64,000 nt of DNA, from contig JAXGYZ010000003.1 of NCBI GenBank assembly GCA_040772005.1, forward strand, positions 770,168 through 834,167. Direction: 5' to 3'. Source of the stretch: MWBF01 sp040772005. Its GTDB lineage: Bacteria; Chloroflexota; Anaerolineae; CG2-30-64-16. The notes under the pieces were generated by a model. It was not told where the DNA came from. It saw only the letters and a list, made by a program, of their open reading frames with translations, and ran no database searches. The translations under genes and the position numbers were made by a program. Positions 1-26,820 of this stretch are shown here, one piece after another; position 1 is the first letter of the stretch; each line of letters starts with the position of its first letter.

Positions 1-1787
1 GGCAGGTAGGCGGCGCCGGCCTTGAGGATGCCGAGCAGGCCGATGATCATCTCGGGCGAGCGTTCGACGGCGAGGGCGACGATAGTCTCCGGGCCGGCGC
101 CCAGGCTGCGCAGGTAGTGGGCGAGCTGATTGGCGCGCGCATTCAGCTCTGCATAGGTGAGCTCCGTGCGCGGGCGCGGGTGCGGGCCGTCCAGCCCGGG
201 GTAGACCAGCGCGACGGTGTCCGGCGTGCGCGCGACCTGGGCCTCGAACAACTGGTGGATGCCGCTGTCGGCAGGGAAGGCCGCCTCGGTGGCGTTCCAC
301 GTAACCAGGGTAAGCTGCCGCTCCGCCTCGGACATGAGGGTGAGCCGGGCAATGGGCACGTCCGGGTCCGCGACGATGCCCGCCAGCAGCGTCACGAAGT
401 GGCCCGCCAGGCGCTCGATGGTGACTGCGTCGAAGAGGTCGGTGTCGTACTCAATGGCCCCGGCCAGGCCGTCAGGGGTTTCGCCCATCACCAGGGTCAT
501 GTCGAAGGTGGTCGTGCCGCTGTGCAGCTGCACCTGCGACAGGGTCAGGTCGGGCAGCCGCGCGGGCGCGGACGGCGTGTTTTGCAGCGCGAACATGACC
601 TGGAAGAAGGGCGTGTGGCTCAGGTCGCGCTCGGGGTGGAGCGCCTCCACCAGCATCTCGAAGGGTACATCCTGGTTGGCGAAGGCATCGAGCGCGGTCT
701 GGCGGACGCGCGCCAGCAGTTGCCGGAAGGTCAGGCGGCCGGCCTCGCCGTTCAGGCGGCTGCGCAGCACCAGGGTGTTGGCAAAGAAGCCGATCAGTCC
801 CTCGATCTCGGCCCGACCGCGGTTGGCGATGGGGGTGCCCACCGCAATATCTTCCTGGCCCGTGTAGCGGTAGAGCAGCGTCTGGAATGCAGCCAGCAGC
901 GCCATGAAGGGGGTCGCGCCGCCCTGCTGTGCCAGGGCGGCCATCCCGTCAGCGAGCGGCCTGGGCACGTTGAACGTATGGCTGGCCCCGCGTGCGCTGG
1001 GTACGGCCGGTCGCGGCCGGTCGGTGGGCAGTTCCAGCAAGCGCGGGCTGTCAGCCAACTGCGCGCGCCAGTAAGCCAGTTGAGCCTCAAGCGGTTCTCC
1101 CTGCAGATAGCGGCGCTGCCAGGCCGCGAAATCCGCGTACTGGATCGGCAGCGGGGGCAGGTCCGGCGGCTCACCCTGCTGGAAGCTGGCATACAGCCCA
1201 GCGACTTCCCCGAGCATCACCCCGATGGACCACCCGTCGGAGATGATATGATGCATGTTGACCAGCAGGAGATGCTCATCTTCCGCCAGCCGCACCAGAC
1301 TGGCGCGCAGCAGAGGGCCTTCCGCGAGGTTGAAGGGCGCCTGTGCCTCGGCCTGTGCCAGATCGCGAGCGGCGGCCTCCCTGTCGAGGCCGGTGTTTTC
1401 AGCGCCGGTCAGGTCGATCACCGGCAGCGGCAGGCTCAGCTCCGGCTGGATGACCTGCACCGGCTCATCTCCCTCCACGCGAAAGACGGTGCGCAGGCTT
1501 TCGTGGCGCTGGATCACAGCATTGAGTGCGTTGTGCAGGGCCTCGATGTCGAGACGCCCCTGGAGCCGCAGCGCCGCCGGGATGTTGTACATCGCGCTGC
1601 CGGGAGTCAACTGATCCAGGAACCAGAGCCGCTGCTGGGCGAACGAGAGGGGCGCATGGCCGTCAGGTCGTTCTGCGGGCAGGATCGCCGTCGCATCCAG
1701 CTCCACGCCCTGTTCCTCCAGCAGCAAAGCCAGCAGTTCGCGTTGTTCCGGCGTCAGTTCGCCCCAGTCATCCAGCAACCCGGTCAT
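1..1787 (-). CDS. Non-ribosomal peptide synthetase, C-A..., truncated by window edge
   Basis: This is the last synthetase of the assembly line visible here; only its first 595 codons are in the window. The ATG at 1787 overlaps the stop of the preceding synthetase as ATGA, and a purine-rich AGGAAAGG lies upstream on the minus strand. Residues about 35-470 form a condensation domain: the start reads PLSFAQQRLWFLDQL and the catalytic motif reads HHIISDGWS, so it looks active and of the LCL type. An adenylation domain starts near residue 500 (LTYAELNARANQLAHYL). The reading frame leaves the window right after the A2-like motif KAGAAYLP, so its pocket residues and any later T or TE domain cannot be read. 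It should accept the peptide from the C-A-T-C-A-T protein upstream in the same transcript. Confidence 0.95.
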   Translation of the reverse strand, partial: MTGLLDDWGELTPEQRELLALLLEEQGVELDATAILPAERPDGHAPLSFAQQRLWFLDQLTPGSAMYNIPAALRLQGRLDIEALHNALNAVIQRHESLRTVFRVEGDEPVQVIQPELSLPLPVIDLTGAENTGLDREAAARDLAQAEAQAPFNLAEGPLLRASLVRLAEDEHLLLVNMHHIISDGWSIGVMLGEVAGLYASFQQGEPPDLPPLPIQYADFAAWQRRYLQGEPLEAQLAYWRAQLADSPRLLELPTDRPRPAVPSARGASHTFNVPRPLADGMAALAQQGGATPFMALLAAFQTLLYRYTGQEDIAVGTPIANRGRAEIEGLIGFFANTLVLRSRLNGEAGRLTFRQLLARVRQTALDAFANQDVPFEMLVEALHPERDLSHTPFFQVMFALQNTPSAPARLPDLTLSQVQLHSGTTTFDMTLVMGETPDGLAGAIEYDTDLFDAVTIERLAGHFVTLLAGIVADPDVPIARLTLMSEAERQLTLVTWNATEAAFPADSGIHQLFEAQVARTPDTVALVYPGLDGPHPRPRTELTYAELNARANQLAHYLRSLGAGPETIVALAVERSPEMIIGLLGILKAGAAYL

Positions 1788-4700
1788 GCTTCACGCGCCT
1801 TTCCTGCAGCCGCTGCCTTTTTGGCAGCCAACAGCGCGCGCACCTGCTCAGGCGACATATCTTTGACCTGCTTCAACGTCGCGGTGACTCTCGCGGCCTC
1901 TGCGCTCGCTACGGCGGCCTGGGCCTGCACCACCACCTCAGCCAGCGCGGCCACCGTGGGTTTCTCGAAGAGCGCCTTCAGGGGCACTTCGACCTTGAGC
2001 TCATCGCGGATGCGGGAGATGAGCTGCGTGGCGAGCAGCGAGTGGCCGCCGAGTTCGAAGAAGCTGTCCTCGACGCCGACGCGCGGGAGTTTGAGCAACT
2101 CGGCGGCCAGGCGGGCCAGCGTCTCCTCGACCGGCGTGCGGGGGGCGATGTACGCGGCGGAGGTGCGCTCGGCGGCCTCGGGCGGCGGCAGGGCGGCCAG
2201 CGCCCGGCGGTCGACCTTGCCGCTGGGCGTGGTCGGGAATGCGTCCAGCAGTGTAAACGTGCCCGGCACCATGTGTTCCGGCAGCCGGCGCCGCAGATGG
2301 TCACGCAGATCGGCGGGTGTGGCTGCCGCGCCTGCTGCGGGGACGATGTAGCCCGCCAGCGTGTCGCTCCGTGCGATTACCACGGCATCGCGCACCGCGG
2401 GGTGCTCACGCAGCACGGCTTCAATCTCGCCCAGTTCGATGCGGAACCCACGTACCTTCACCTGGTCGTCCATCCGGCCCAGGAACTCGACTACGCCGCC
2501 GGGCAGCCAGCGGGCCAGGTCGCCGGTGCGATATAGACGGGTGTGCGAGCTGCGGCTCGCCCCAGGTTGAATGTTAGGAGGTTGCAGGTTAGCAGGCTGC
2601 CCGTGAGTTGAGGCGTCTCCTTGAATCTGCAACTTGAAACCTGTCACTTGTAACCTGTCACCTGCAACCGTCACAAACGGGTTGGGTACGAAGCGTTCGG
2701 CAGTCAGCTTCGGCCGGTTGAGATAGCCGGCCGCCAGGCCAACGCCGCCGATGAGCAGCTCGCCGGGGACGCCGATCGGCTGGGGCTGCATGTGCTCGTC
2801 CACGATGTAGAGCTGGAAGTTGGCGATGGGGCCGCCGATGGGCGGGCCGCCGAAGGGCCACACGATCCGGGGGTCACATTGGAACATGGACGCGCAGACG
2901 GTGGTTTCGGTCGGGCCGTACGCATTGAAGAAGCGGCGTCCTTCGACTGCGTCCGCAGTGTGCTGCGGACTCCGCTCAGGATACCCTTCGACTGCGTCCG
3001 CCTCAGCCAAGCCTTGCTGGGCCGGCGGCCTCTGCTCAGCATGCCCGCCGGCCCACCTGGCTATCAGCTCGTTGGTGCAGCGCTCGCCTGCCGCGATGAC
3101 GGTCTCCAGGTCGGGCAGGTCGTCCGGGTCCAACACGGCCAGCAGCGAGGGCGGCAGCGTTACAGTGGTAATCCGGGCGGCCCGCAGCAGCTTGACCAGC
3201 TCTGTCCCGGAGGCGATGGTATCCTGTCGCGCCAGGACCAGGGTGGCGCCATTGCGCAGCGCCATCACAGTTTCCCAGACCGACGCGTCGAAAGAGAACG
3301 GCGAGAACTGGAGCACGCGCTTGCCCGGCCGGATGTCGAAGGCGCGGCCTTGCACGTCGGCCAGGTTGCACAGCCCGCGGTGGCTCAGCAGTGCGCCCTT
3401 GGGCCGGCCGGTCGAGCCGGAGGTGTAAATGACGTAGGCAAGGGAATTAGGAATTAGGAATTGGGAATTAGGAATATCGGATGTGGGTTGGCGCGCGATC
3501 TCGGGCCAGTCTGCGTCCAGGCGCGCCAGCCTGCCTTGCCACTCTTCACCGTCAGCATCCAGCTTCCAGTTTCCAGCTTCCCGTACCCGCGCCTGGGTCA
3601 GCAGTATGGGGATGCCGGAGTCCTCGATCATGAACGCGAGGCGCTCGGGAGGATAGTTTGGGTCCAGGGGCAGGTACGCACCGCCGGCCTTCAAGATGCC
3701 CAGGATTCCCACGGTCATGTCCAGCGAGCGTTCTACGCTGATGCCGGCCAGCGTGCCGGGACCGACGCCCAGGCTGTGCAGGTAATGGGCGAGCTGGTTG
3801 GCGCGCTCGTTGAGCTGCCGGTAGGTCAGCACGGCGACTTCACCCCGTTGGTAGGCTGCCAGGTCGCCGATGAATTCGACAGCGACCGCGTCAGGCCGGG
3901 CCGCGGCCTGGGCCTCGATCAGCGCGTGGATGGTGGTGTCGTCCGGGAACGGGACCGCTGTGTCGTTCCAGGTCTCCAGCATCATGCGGCGTTCGGCCTC
4001 CGGCAGGAGCGGGAGGACGGCAACCGGCTGCTCAGGCGCGGCGACGGCTGCCGCCAGCAGGGTTTCCAGGTGGCCGGCCATGCGCTCGATGGTCTGCCGG
4101 TCGAACAGGTCGCTGTTGTACTCCCACGCGGCCGTGATGCCGGCCTGCGTCTCGGTCATCATCAGCAGCATGTCGAATCCGGCGATGCCTTTGTCGATCT
4201 CGACGGGCGACATCCGGAGCCCCGGCAGCTCGCGCGTCTCGAAGGGTACGTTCTGGAGGGAAAACGCGGCCTGGAAGAGCGGGGTGTGGCTGAGATCGCG
4301 TTCGGGTTGCAGCGCATCCACCAGCGCCTCGAAAGGCACATCCTGGTGCGCGTACGCGCCGAGCGCAGTCTCGCGCACGCGCCGCACCAGCTCGCGGAAC
4401 GTGAGCGGCTGGTTCTCCGCCGGGGGATCGAACCGGGTGCGGAAGACCAGCGTGTTGACGAAGAAGCCGATCAGCGGCTCCAGTTCGGCTCGCGTCCGGT
4501 TGGCGATGGCCGAGCCGACGGCGATGTCCGACTGGCCGGAATAGCGGGACAGCAGGGCCTGGTATGCGGCCAGCAGCGTCATGAACATCGTGATGCCGTG
4601 CTGCTGGTTGAATCTGACGATGGCCCGCGACAGTTCCTCCGGGAGGCGGAACAGGAAGGTGCCGCCGTTGGCTGTCTGCACGGCGGGTCGCGGCCGGTCG

Positions 4701-7700
4701 GTCGGCAGCTCCAGCAGCGAGGGCAGCCCCGCAAGCTGTTCCTTCCAGTAGGCCAACTGCCGGTCCAGTGCTGCGCCTTGCAGGGTGGAACGCTGCCAGG
4801 CCGCGTAGTCGCCATACTGCAGGGGCAGGCTGCGCAGGGGTGCGACCGTCATGCCGCGTTCGCTGTGACTGAACGCAGCATACAGCGCGGCCAGCTCGGC
4901 CACCAGCACGCCCATCGACCAGCCATCCGTCGCGATGTGATGAATGGTGAGGACGGCAATGTGCGCCTGCTCGGCCAGGCGGAACAGCCGCGCCCGGAGC
5001 AGCGGTCCCGTTGCGAGGTCGAAGGGTGTGCGAATCTCATCGCGCGCCAGCCGATGGGCCTCGGCTTCGCGTTCGGCCTCCGGCAGCCCGGTCAGGTCGG
5101 TAACGGGGAGTGGGACGCTGGGTGCGGGCAGAATGACCTGGATGGGCACGCCGCCGTCCGCGGCGAAGATGGTGCGCAGCACCTCGTGCCGTCGCACAAT
5201 CTCATCGAGCGCCGCGCTGAGGGCCGATACCTGCAACTCACCGGCCAGCCGCACGACCGTCGGAATGTTGTAGAACAGGTTGCCCGATTCGAGTTGATCC
5301 AGGAACCAGAGCCGCTGCTGGCTGAAGGAAACGGGCAGCCGGATGGTGCCGTCTTCCTGCACGATGCGCGCGGCGGCCGTGATGGGCGGCGGAGGTTCGG
5401 GCTCGCCGGCTGCGCGTGCCGCAGCCACGTGCGCAGCAATGCCGGCGACGGTCGGCGCATCGAACAGCGCGGCCAGCGGCAGCTCGACGCCGAATACCTC
5501 GCGCAGCCGCGAGACGAGCCGGGTCGCCAGGAGCGAATGGCCGCCCAGGTCGAAGAAGCTGTCATCGGCGGCAATCCTGCCGGCGGCAATGTTCCCCGCA
5601 GCCGGCCTCGTGCGCGCGCTGCCGAGGATGTGGCTGAAAACGCCGGCGACCAGTTCCTCGTCAGGCGTGCGCGGGGGAACGAAGCTGGCGGAGGTTGCCT
5701 GGCGCTCACCTTCGCTGCTTGCGGCCAGCAGCCGCAGCGCCCGGCGGTCGACCTTGCCCGTGGAGGTCAGCGGCAGGGCCTCCACCAGGACGAACTCGGA
5801 TGGGATCATGTGCTCCGGCAGGTGGCGGCGCAGGGCCGGCCGGAGGTCGGCGGAGGCCAGGCGCGAGCCGTTATCTGCCACGACGAAGGCGATCAGCCGC
5901 TTGCCCAGGTTTTCGTCATCTTCTGCCAGGATGATGGCCTGTCTGACGCCGTTCAGCCGCTCCAACGTTGCTTCGATTTCGCCCGGCTCCACGCGGAACC
6001 CGCGAATTTTGACCTGATCATCCGCACGGCCGATGAACTCGATATTGCCGTCCGGCAGCCGCCGCGCGAGGTCGCCGGTGCGGTAAAGGCGGGCACCCGT
6101 CTCCTGCACGAACCGCTCACCCGTCAGTTCGGGGCGGTTGAGATACCCGCGGGCGACGCCCGCGCCGCGGATGTGGATTTCGCCCGGGATGCCGACCGGC
6201 ACGGGCCGGCCGTGCGCGTCCAGCAGGTGAATCTGCACGTTGGGCAGCGGCGTGCCGATGGGGAGCCGGTCAAAGCCGGAGACTGCGGTCGTTGTGCGGT
6301 ACAGCGTCGCGGTGATGGTCGCTTCGGTCGGGCCATACAGGTTCAGGTAGGGCAGCGCGCCTCCGGCAACGCCGGGCAGCATCTTGCCGAACGCATTGAG
6401 CCGCGCGATATCGGGCGTGTCGCCGCCGAGCATCAGCAGACGGAGCGGGGCATCACAGCCCAGGTTCCGCTCGACCAGGTCGTCTACCAGCGTATGCCAC
6501 ACGGCCGCCGGCATGTGCAGCACTGTGACGCCCTGCCGCTCGCACAGCGCGGCCAGCTCTGCGCCGCTGACGTGCTGTTCGGCAGCGGGCATCACGAGGG
6601 TTGCGCCGCTGAGCAGCGTGGGATAGAACTCCTCGCCTGCGGCGTCGAAGCTCAAGGCAACGAATTGCAGCATCCGGTCGCCCGGCCCCAGCCCGGTCTG
6701 CGCGATCATCGCCAGCGCATGATTGACGACGTTCCGGTGCTCCACCAGGACACCCTTGGGGACGCCGGTCGAGCCGGAGGTGTAGATGACGTACGCCAGA
6801 TTGTCGGGCGCCGGAAGCTGGGTGGGCGCAGCTTTGCTGCGCACGGAAGCTGGAAGCTCGCCGGTCAGCTCGCGTTCATCGCGTGTGTAAATCCGCAACC
6901 CTGGAGCCGACGAAAAAGCCTCTCCAGCTTCCAGTTTCCAGTTCCCAGCTTCCAGCTTCCAGCCTCTGATCTCCGGCAGCGCCCGTTGTGCAACGACCAC
7001 GCGCGCCCCAGAGTCCTCGAGCATGAACGCGCTGCGTTCGTGGGGATGCGTGACCTCCAGCGGCAGGTACGCGCCGCCTGCCTTGAGGATGCCCAGCAGG
7101 GCGATCAGCATATCCGGCGACCGCTCTGCCCATAGGCCGACAATCGTCTCCGGCCCAACTCCCACTGCCCTGAGCTGCTCCGCCAGCCTGCCGGCGGCCG
7201 CGTCCAGTTCAGCGTAGGTCAGCCGGACCGAGCCAGGGGCGCCGTCCGGGCGCGCGATCTCAGCGATGAGCGCGATGGCATCCGGTGTGCGGGCGACCTG
7301 CTGTTCGAAGAGCGTATGCAGGCACAGGTCTGCGCCCGGCAAGCTGGCCGCTGTGGCATTCCAGGCGGCCAGCTCGCGCTGTTCCGCCTCGGTCAGGAGC
7401 GGCAGATCACCCAGCCGGAGCCCCGGTGTAAGTGCCGCCGACGCCATGCCCGACAGCAGGGTGCGCAGGTGGCCCAGCAGCCGCTGCACGCTGGCATCAT
7501 CGAAACGCGCCCGGTCATAGGAGACCTTGAGGCTCAGCGCGCGGCCCGGCCCCGAGATGAGCGTCAGAGGGTAGTTCGTCTGCTCGAAGGCCCGCACATC
7601 GCGGACCTCCAGCCCGCCGGATTGACCGGCCAGCGCCTCACGGAGTTCGTCGACCGGGTAGTTCTCGAAGACGAGGATCGTCTCGAACAGCGGGCGGTCG

Positions 7701-8824
7701 CGGCTCACTTCGCTCCAACCCTGCACATCGACGAGCGGGGAGTATTCGTACTGCCGCGCCTCGGCCAGCTCGGCCTGGAACTGGTGGAGCCAGGGCAGCA
7801 CTTCGACCTGCGGCGCCAACTGCGCGCGCACGGGCAGCGTGTTGATGAACAGCCCCACCATCCGGTCTGCGCCGGTCAGGGCGGCCGGGCGCCCTGACAC
7901 CGTGGCGCCGAAGACAACGTCCCGCTCTCCGCTGTAGCGGCTGAGCAGGAGTGCCCAGGCCGCCTGCACGACCGTGCTCAGCGTGAGGCCCTGGCCGCGC
8001 ACCAGGCTCTGCACCTCCGCGGTCTCTTCGACGCTCAGGCGGATCTCCTGTTCGGCCATACGGGGCTGCCCCGGAGGGAGCCGGTCTGCGCCGGGCGCAG
8101 GCAGGCGCAGCGCAGTCGGCGCGGTGAAACCGGCCAGCGTCTTGCGCCAGAAGGTCTCGGCGGCGGCCATGTCCTGCTCACCGAGCCAGGCGATGTAGTC
8201 GCGATAGGGCCGTGCCGGGGGCAGCCCAACGGTGCGCCCCTGTGCATGGGCGGCGTAGAGGGTGAAGACTTCCCGCAGGAGAATGGGCATGGACCAGCCA
8301 TCCAGGAGGATATGATGGTGGCTCCAGAGCAGACGGTAAGCCTGCTCGCCCGTGCGGATCAGGGTCAGGCGCAGCAGAGGCGCGCGCGACAGGTCGAACC
8401 CCTCGCGGCGCTCGGCCGCGCGATACTGCTCCAGCGCGCGCTCCTGCTCCGTCGGACTCAGGTCGCGCCAGTCGAGCTGTTCCAGGGGCAGGCTGACCTG
8501 GCGGTGGACTGCCTGCACGGTCTTATCCAGTCGCTTCCAGGCGAACGCCGTGCGCAGGACCGCGTGGCGGTCGATGACCTGCTGCCAGGCGCGGGCGAAC
8601 GCCGCAGTATCCAGCGTGCCGTGCAGGCTGCATACCAGTTGCTCGAAGTAGACGCCGGATTCGGGCGCCTGGAGGCTGTGAAAGAGCATCCCCTGCTGCA
8701 TGGGCGACAAGGGATAGACAGCCTCGAGGTTCTTCCTGCCGCCACCGGCAGGCGTGCCGCCACCGGCAAGCGTGCCGCCACCGGCAAGCGTGCCGCCCCC
8801 GGCAGGCGCGGTTGCTGCAGTCAT
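1784..8824 (-). CDS. Non-ribosomal peptide synthetase, C-A-T-C-A-T (2346 aa)
   Basis: This two-module synthetase starts with ATG at 8824, 45 bases after the previous stop, with GGGGA upstream. C1 (about 35-470) begins YPLSPMQQGMLFHSL and has HHHILLDGWS; that opening is typical of DCL domains and fits the upstream E domain. A1 (about 530-1010) has YTSGSTG, YGPTE and YRTGD. T1 carries LGGHSLL near 1091. C2 (about 1161) has HHIATDGWS. A2 spans about 1665-2170 and T2 carries GGHSLL near 2256. Reading pocket positions against GrsA by eye gives D-A-W-T-I-A-A-V-C for A2, the classic Phe code, and D-A-E-H-M-G-L-I-T for A1, which I cannot assign. Oddities: an 18-bp tandem repeat at the N terminus (AGGGTL units), a repeat-derived insertion before YGPTE in A2, and heptamer-repeat insertions in both A domains. 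The last codon overlaps the next gene (ATGA). Confidence 0.97.
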   Translation of the reverse strand: MTAATAPAGGGTLAGGGTLAGGGTPAGGGRKNLEAVYPLSPMQQGMLFHSLQAPESGVYFEQLVCSLHGTLDTAAFARAWQQVIDRHAVLRTAFAWKRLDKTVQAVHRQVSLPLEQLDWRDLSPTEQERALEQYRAAERREGFDLSRAPLLRLTLIRTGEQAYRLLWSHHHILLDGWSMPILLREVFTLYAAHAQGRTVGLPPARPYRDYIAWLGEQDMAAAETFWRKTLAGFTAPTALRLPAPGADRLPPGQPRMAEQEIRLSVEETAEVQSLVRGQGLTLSTVVQAAWALLLSRYSGERDVVFGATVSGRPAALTGADRMVGLFINTLPVRAQLAPQVEVLPWLHQFQAELAEARQYEYSPLVDVQGWSEVSRDRPLFETILVFENYPVDELREALAGQSGGLEVRDVRAFEQTNYPLTLISGPGRALSLKVSYDRARFDDASVQRLLGHLRTLLSGMASAALTPGLRLGDLPLLTEAEQRELAAWNATAASLPGADLCLHTLFEQQVARTPDAIALIAEIARPDGAPGSVRLTYAELDAAAGRLAEQLRAVGVGPETIVGLWAERSPDMLIALLGILKAGGAYLPLEVTHPHERSAFMLEDSGARVVVAQRALPEIRGWKLEAGNWKLEAGEAFSSAPGLRIYTRDERELTGELPASVRSKAAPTQLPAPDNLAYVIYTSGSTGVPKGVLVEHRNVVNHALAMIAQTGLGPGDRMLQFVALSFDAAGEEFYPTLLSGATLVMPAAEQHVSGAELAALCERQGVTVLHMPAAVWHTLVDDLVERNLGCDAPLRLLMLGGDTPDIARLNAFGKMLPGVAGGALPYLNLYGPTEATITATLYRTTTAVSGFDRLPIGTPLPNVQIHLLDAHGRPVPVGIPGEIHIRGAGVARGYLNRPELTGERFVQETGARLYRTGDLARRLPDGNIEFIGRADDQVKIRGFRVEPGEIEATLERLNGVRQAIILAEDDENLGKRLIAFVVADNGSRLASADLRPALRRHLPEHMIPSEFVLVEALPLTSTGKVDRRALRLLAASSEGERQATSASFVPPRTPDEELVAGVFSHILGSARTRPAAGNIAAGRIAADDSFFDLGGHSLLATRLVSRLREVFGVELPLAALFDAPTVAGIAAHVAAARAAGEPEPPPPITAAARIVQEDGTIRLPVSFSQQRLWFLDQLESGNLFYNIPTVVRLAGELQVSALSAALDEIVRRHEVLRTIFAADGGVPIQVILPAPSVPLPVTDLTGLPEAEREAEAHRLARDEIRTPFDLATGPLLRARLFRLAEQAHIAVLTIHHIATDGWSMGVLVAELAALYAAFSHSERGMTVAPLRSLPLQYGDYAAWQRSTLQGAALDRQLAYWKEQLAGLPSLLELPTDRPRPAVQTANGGTFLFRLPEELSRAIVRFNQQHGITMFMTLLAAYQALLSRYSGQSDIAVGSAIANRTRAELEPLIGFFVNTLVFRTRFDPPAENQPLTFRELVRRVRETALGAYAHQDVPFEALVDALQPERDLSHTPLFQAAFSLQNVPFETRELPGLRMSPVEIDKGIAGFDMLLMMTETQAGITAAWEYNSDLFDRQTIERMAGHLETLLAAAVAAPEQPVAVLPLLPEAERRMMLETWNDTAVPFPDDTTIHALIEAQAAARPDAVAVEFIGDLAAYQRGEVAVLTYRQLNERANQLAHYLHSLGVGPGTLAGISVERSLDMTVGILGILKAGGAYLPLDPNYPPERLAFMIEDSGIPILLTQARVREAGNWKLDADGEEWQGRLARLDADWPEIARQPTSDIPNSQFLIPNSLAYVIYTSGSTGRPKGALLSHRGLCNLADVQGRAFDIRPGKRVLQFSPFSFDASVWETVMALRNGATLVLARQDTIASGTELVKLLRAARITTVTLPPSLLAVLDPDDLPDLETVIAAGERCTNELIARWAGGHAEQRPPAQQGLAEADAVEGYPERSPQHTADAVEGRRFFNAYGPTETTVCASMFQCDPRIVWPFGGPPIGGPIANFQLYIVDEHMQPQPIGVPGELLIGGVGLAAGYLNRPKLTAERFVPNPFVTVAGDRLQVTGFKLQIQGDASTHGQPANLQPPNIQPGASRSSHTRLYRTGDLARWLPGGVVEFLGRMDDQVKVRGFRIELGEIEAVLREHPAVRDAVVIARSDTLAGYIVPAAGAAATPADLRDHLRRRLPEHMVPGTFTLLDAFPTTPSGKVDRRALAALPPPEAAERTSAAYIAPRTPVEETLARLAAELLKLPRVGVEDSFFELGGHSLLATQLISRIRDELKVEVPLKALFEKPTVAALAEVVVQAQAAVASAEAARVTATLKQVKDMSPEQVRALLAAKKAAAAGKAREA
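2541..2670. repeat. In-frame heptamer-repeat insertion before A7, second A domain of the 2346-aa synthetase
   Basis: A small palindrome, GCGAGCTGCGGCTCGC (2545-2560), borders clusters of period-7 units. The left cluster reads GTTGCAG-like (2564-2600) and the right cluster CTGCAAC-like (2626-2669), so they face each other. The insert lengthens the loop between NPF and RLYRTGD by about 35 residues without breaking the frame. Confidence 0.85.
2940..3007. repeat. Interspersed CTTCGACTGCG element inserted in frame before YGPTE
   Basis: Two copies of CCTTCGACTGCGTCCGC (about 2940 and 2985) surround an inverted GTCCGCAGT/ACTGCGGAC-like core and GCTCAGG. This type of repeat is normally intergenic. 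Here it lies between the ARWAGG segment and the FFNAYGPTE motif of the Phe-type A domain and adds about 35 residues. Confidence 0.75.
3442..3582. repeat. Heptamer-repeat insertion before A3, second A domain of the 2346-aa synthetase
   Basis: GGAATTA-type units with period 7 (3442-3478) and, 80 bases away, TTCCAGC/TTCCAGT units (3558-3582) in the opposite sense flank a spacer. The product has a variable stretch (IPNSQFLIPNS) just before LAYVIYTSGSTG. The frame is kept. Confidence 0.75.
6811..6964. repeat. Heptamer-repeat insertion before A3, first A domain of the 2346-aa synthetase
   Basis: GGAAGCT units on the left (6811-6858) face a run of about six CTTCCAG-type units on the right (6921-6964). 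They encode WKLEAGNWKLEAG-like text before the A3 motif. This A domain lacks the pre-A7 insertion found in the other modules. Confidence 0.8.
8738..8809. repeat. Four 18-bp tandem repeats at the N terminus of the 2346-aa synthetase
   Basis: The unit GCCGCCACCGGCAAGCGT occurs four times in direct succession with two variable positions and encodes repeated AGGGTL on the minus strand. It forms a flexible Gly-rich arm directly after the start codon and before the DCL domain, at the interface with the upstream E-domain protein. Confidence 0.9.
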
Positions 8825-8869
8825 AGTCTGTTCATTCCCCGGCAGAACATCCGGTGCTCCCCCTGCATC

Positions 8870-26793
<17,924 letters not shown>

Positions 26794-26820
26794 AACTCAT
26801 CCTGTGCGCCCGCCGCGCAC

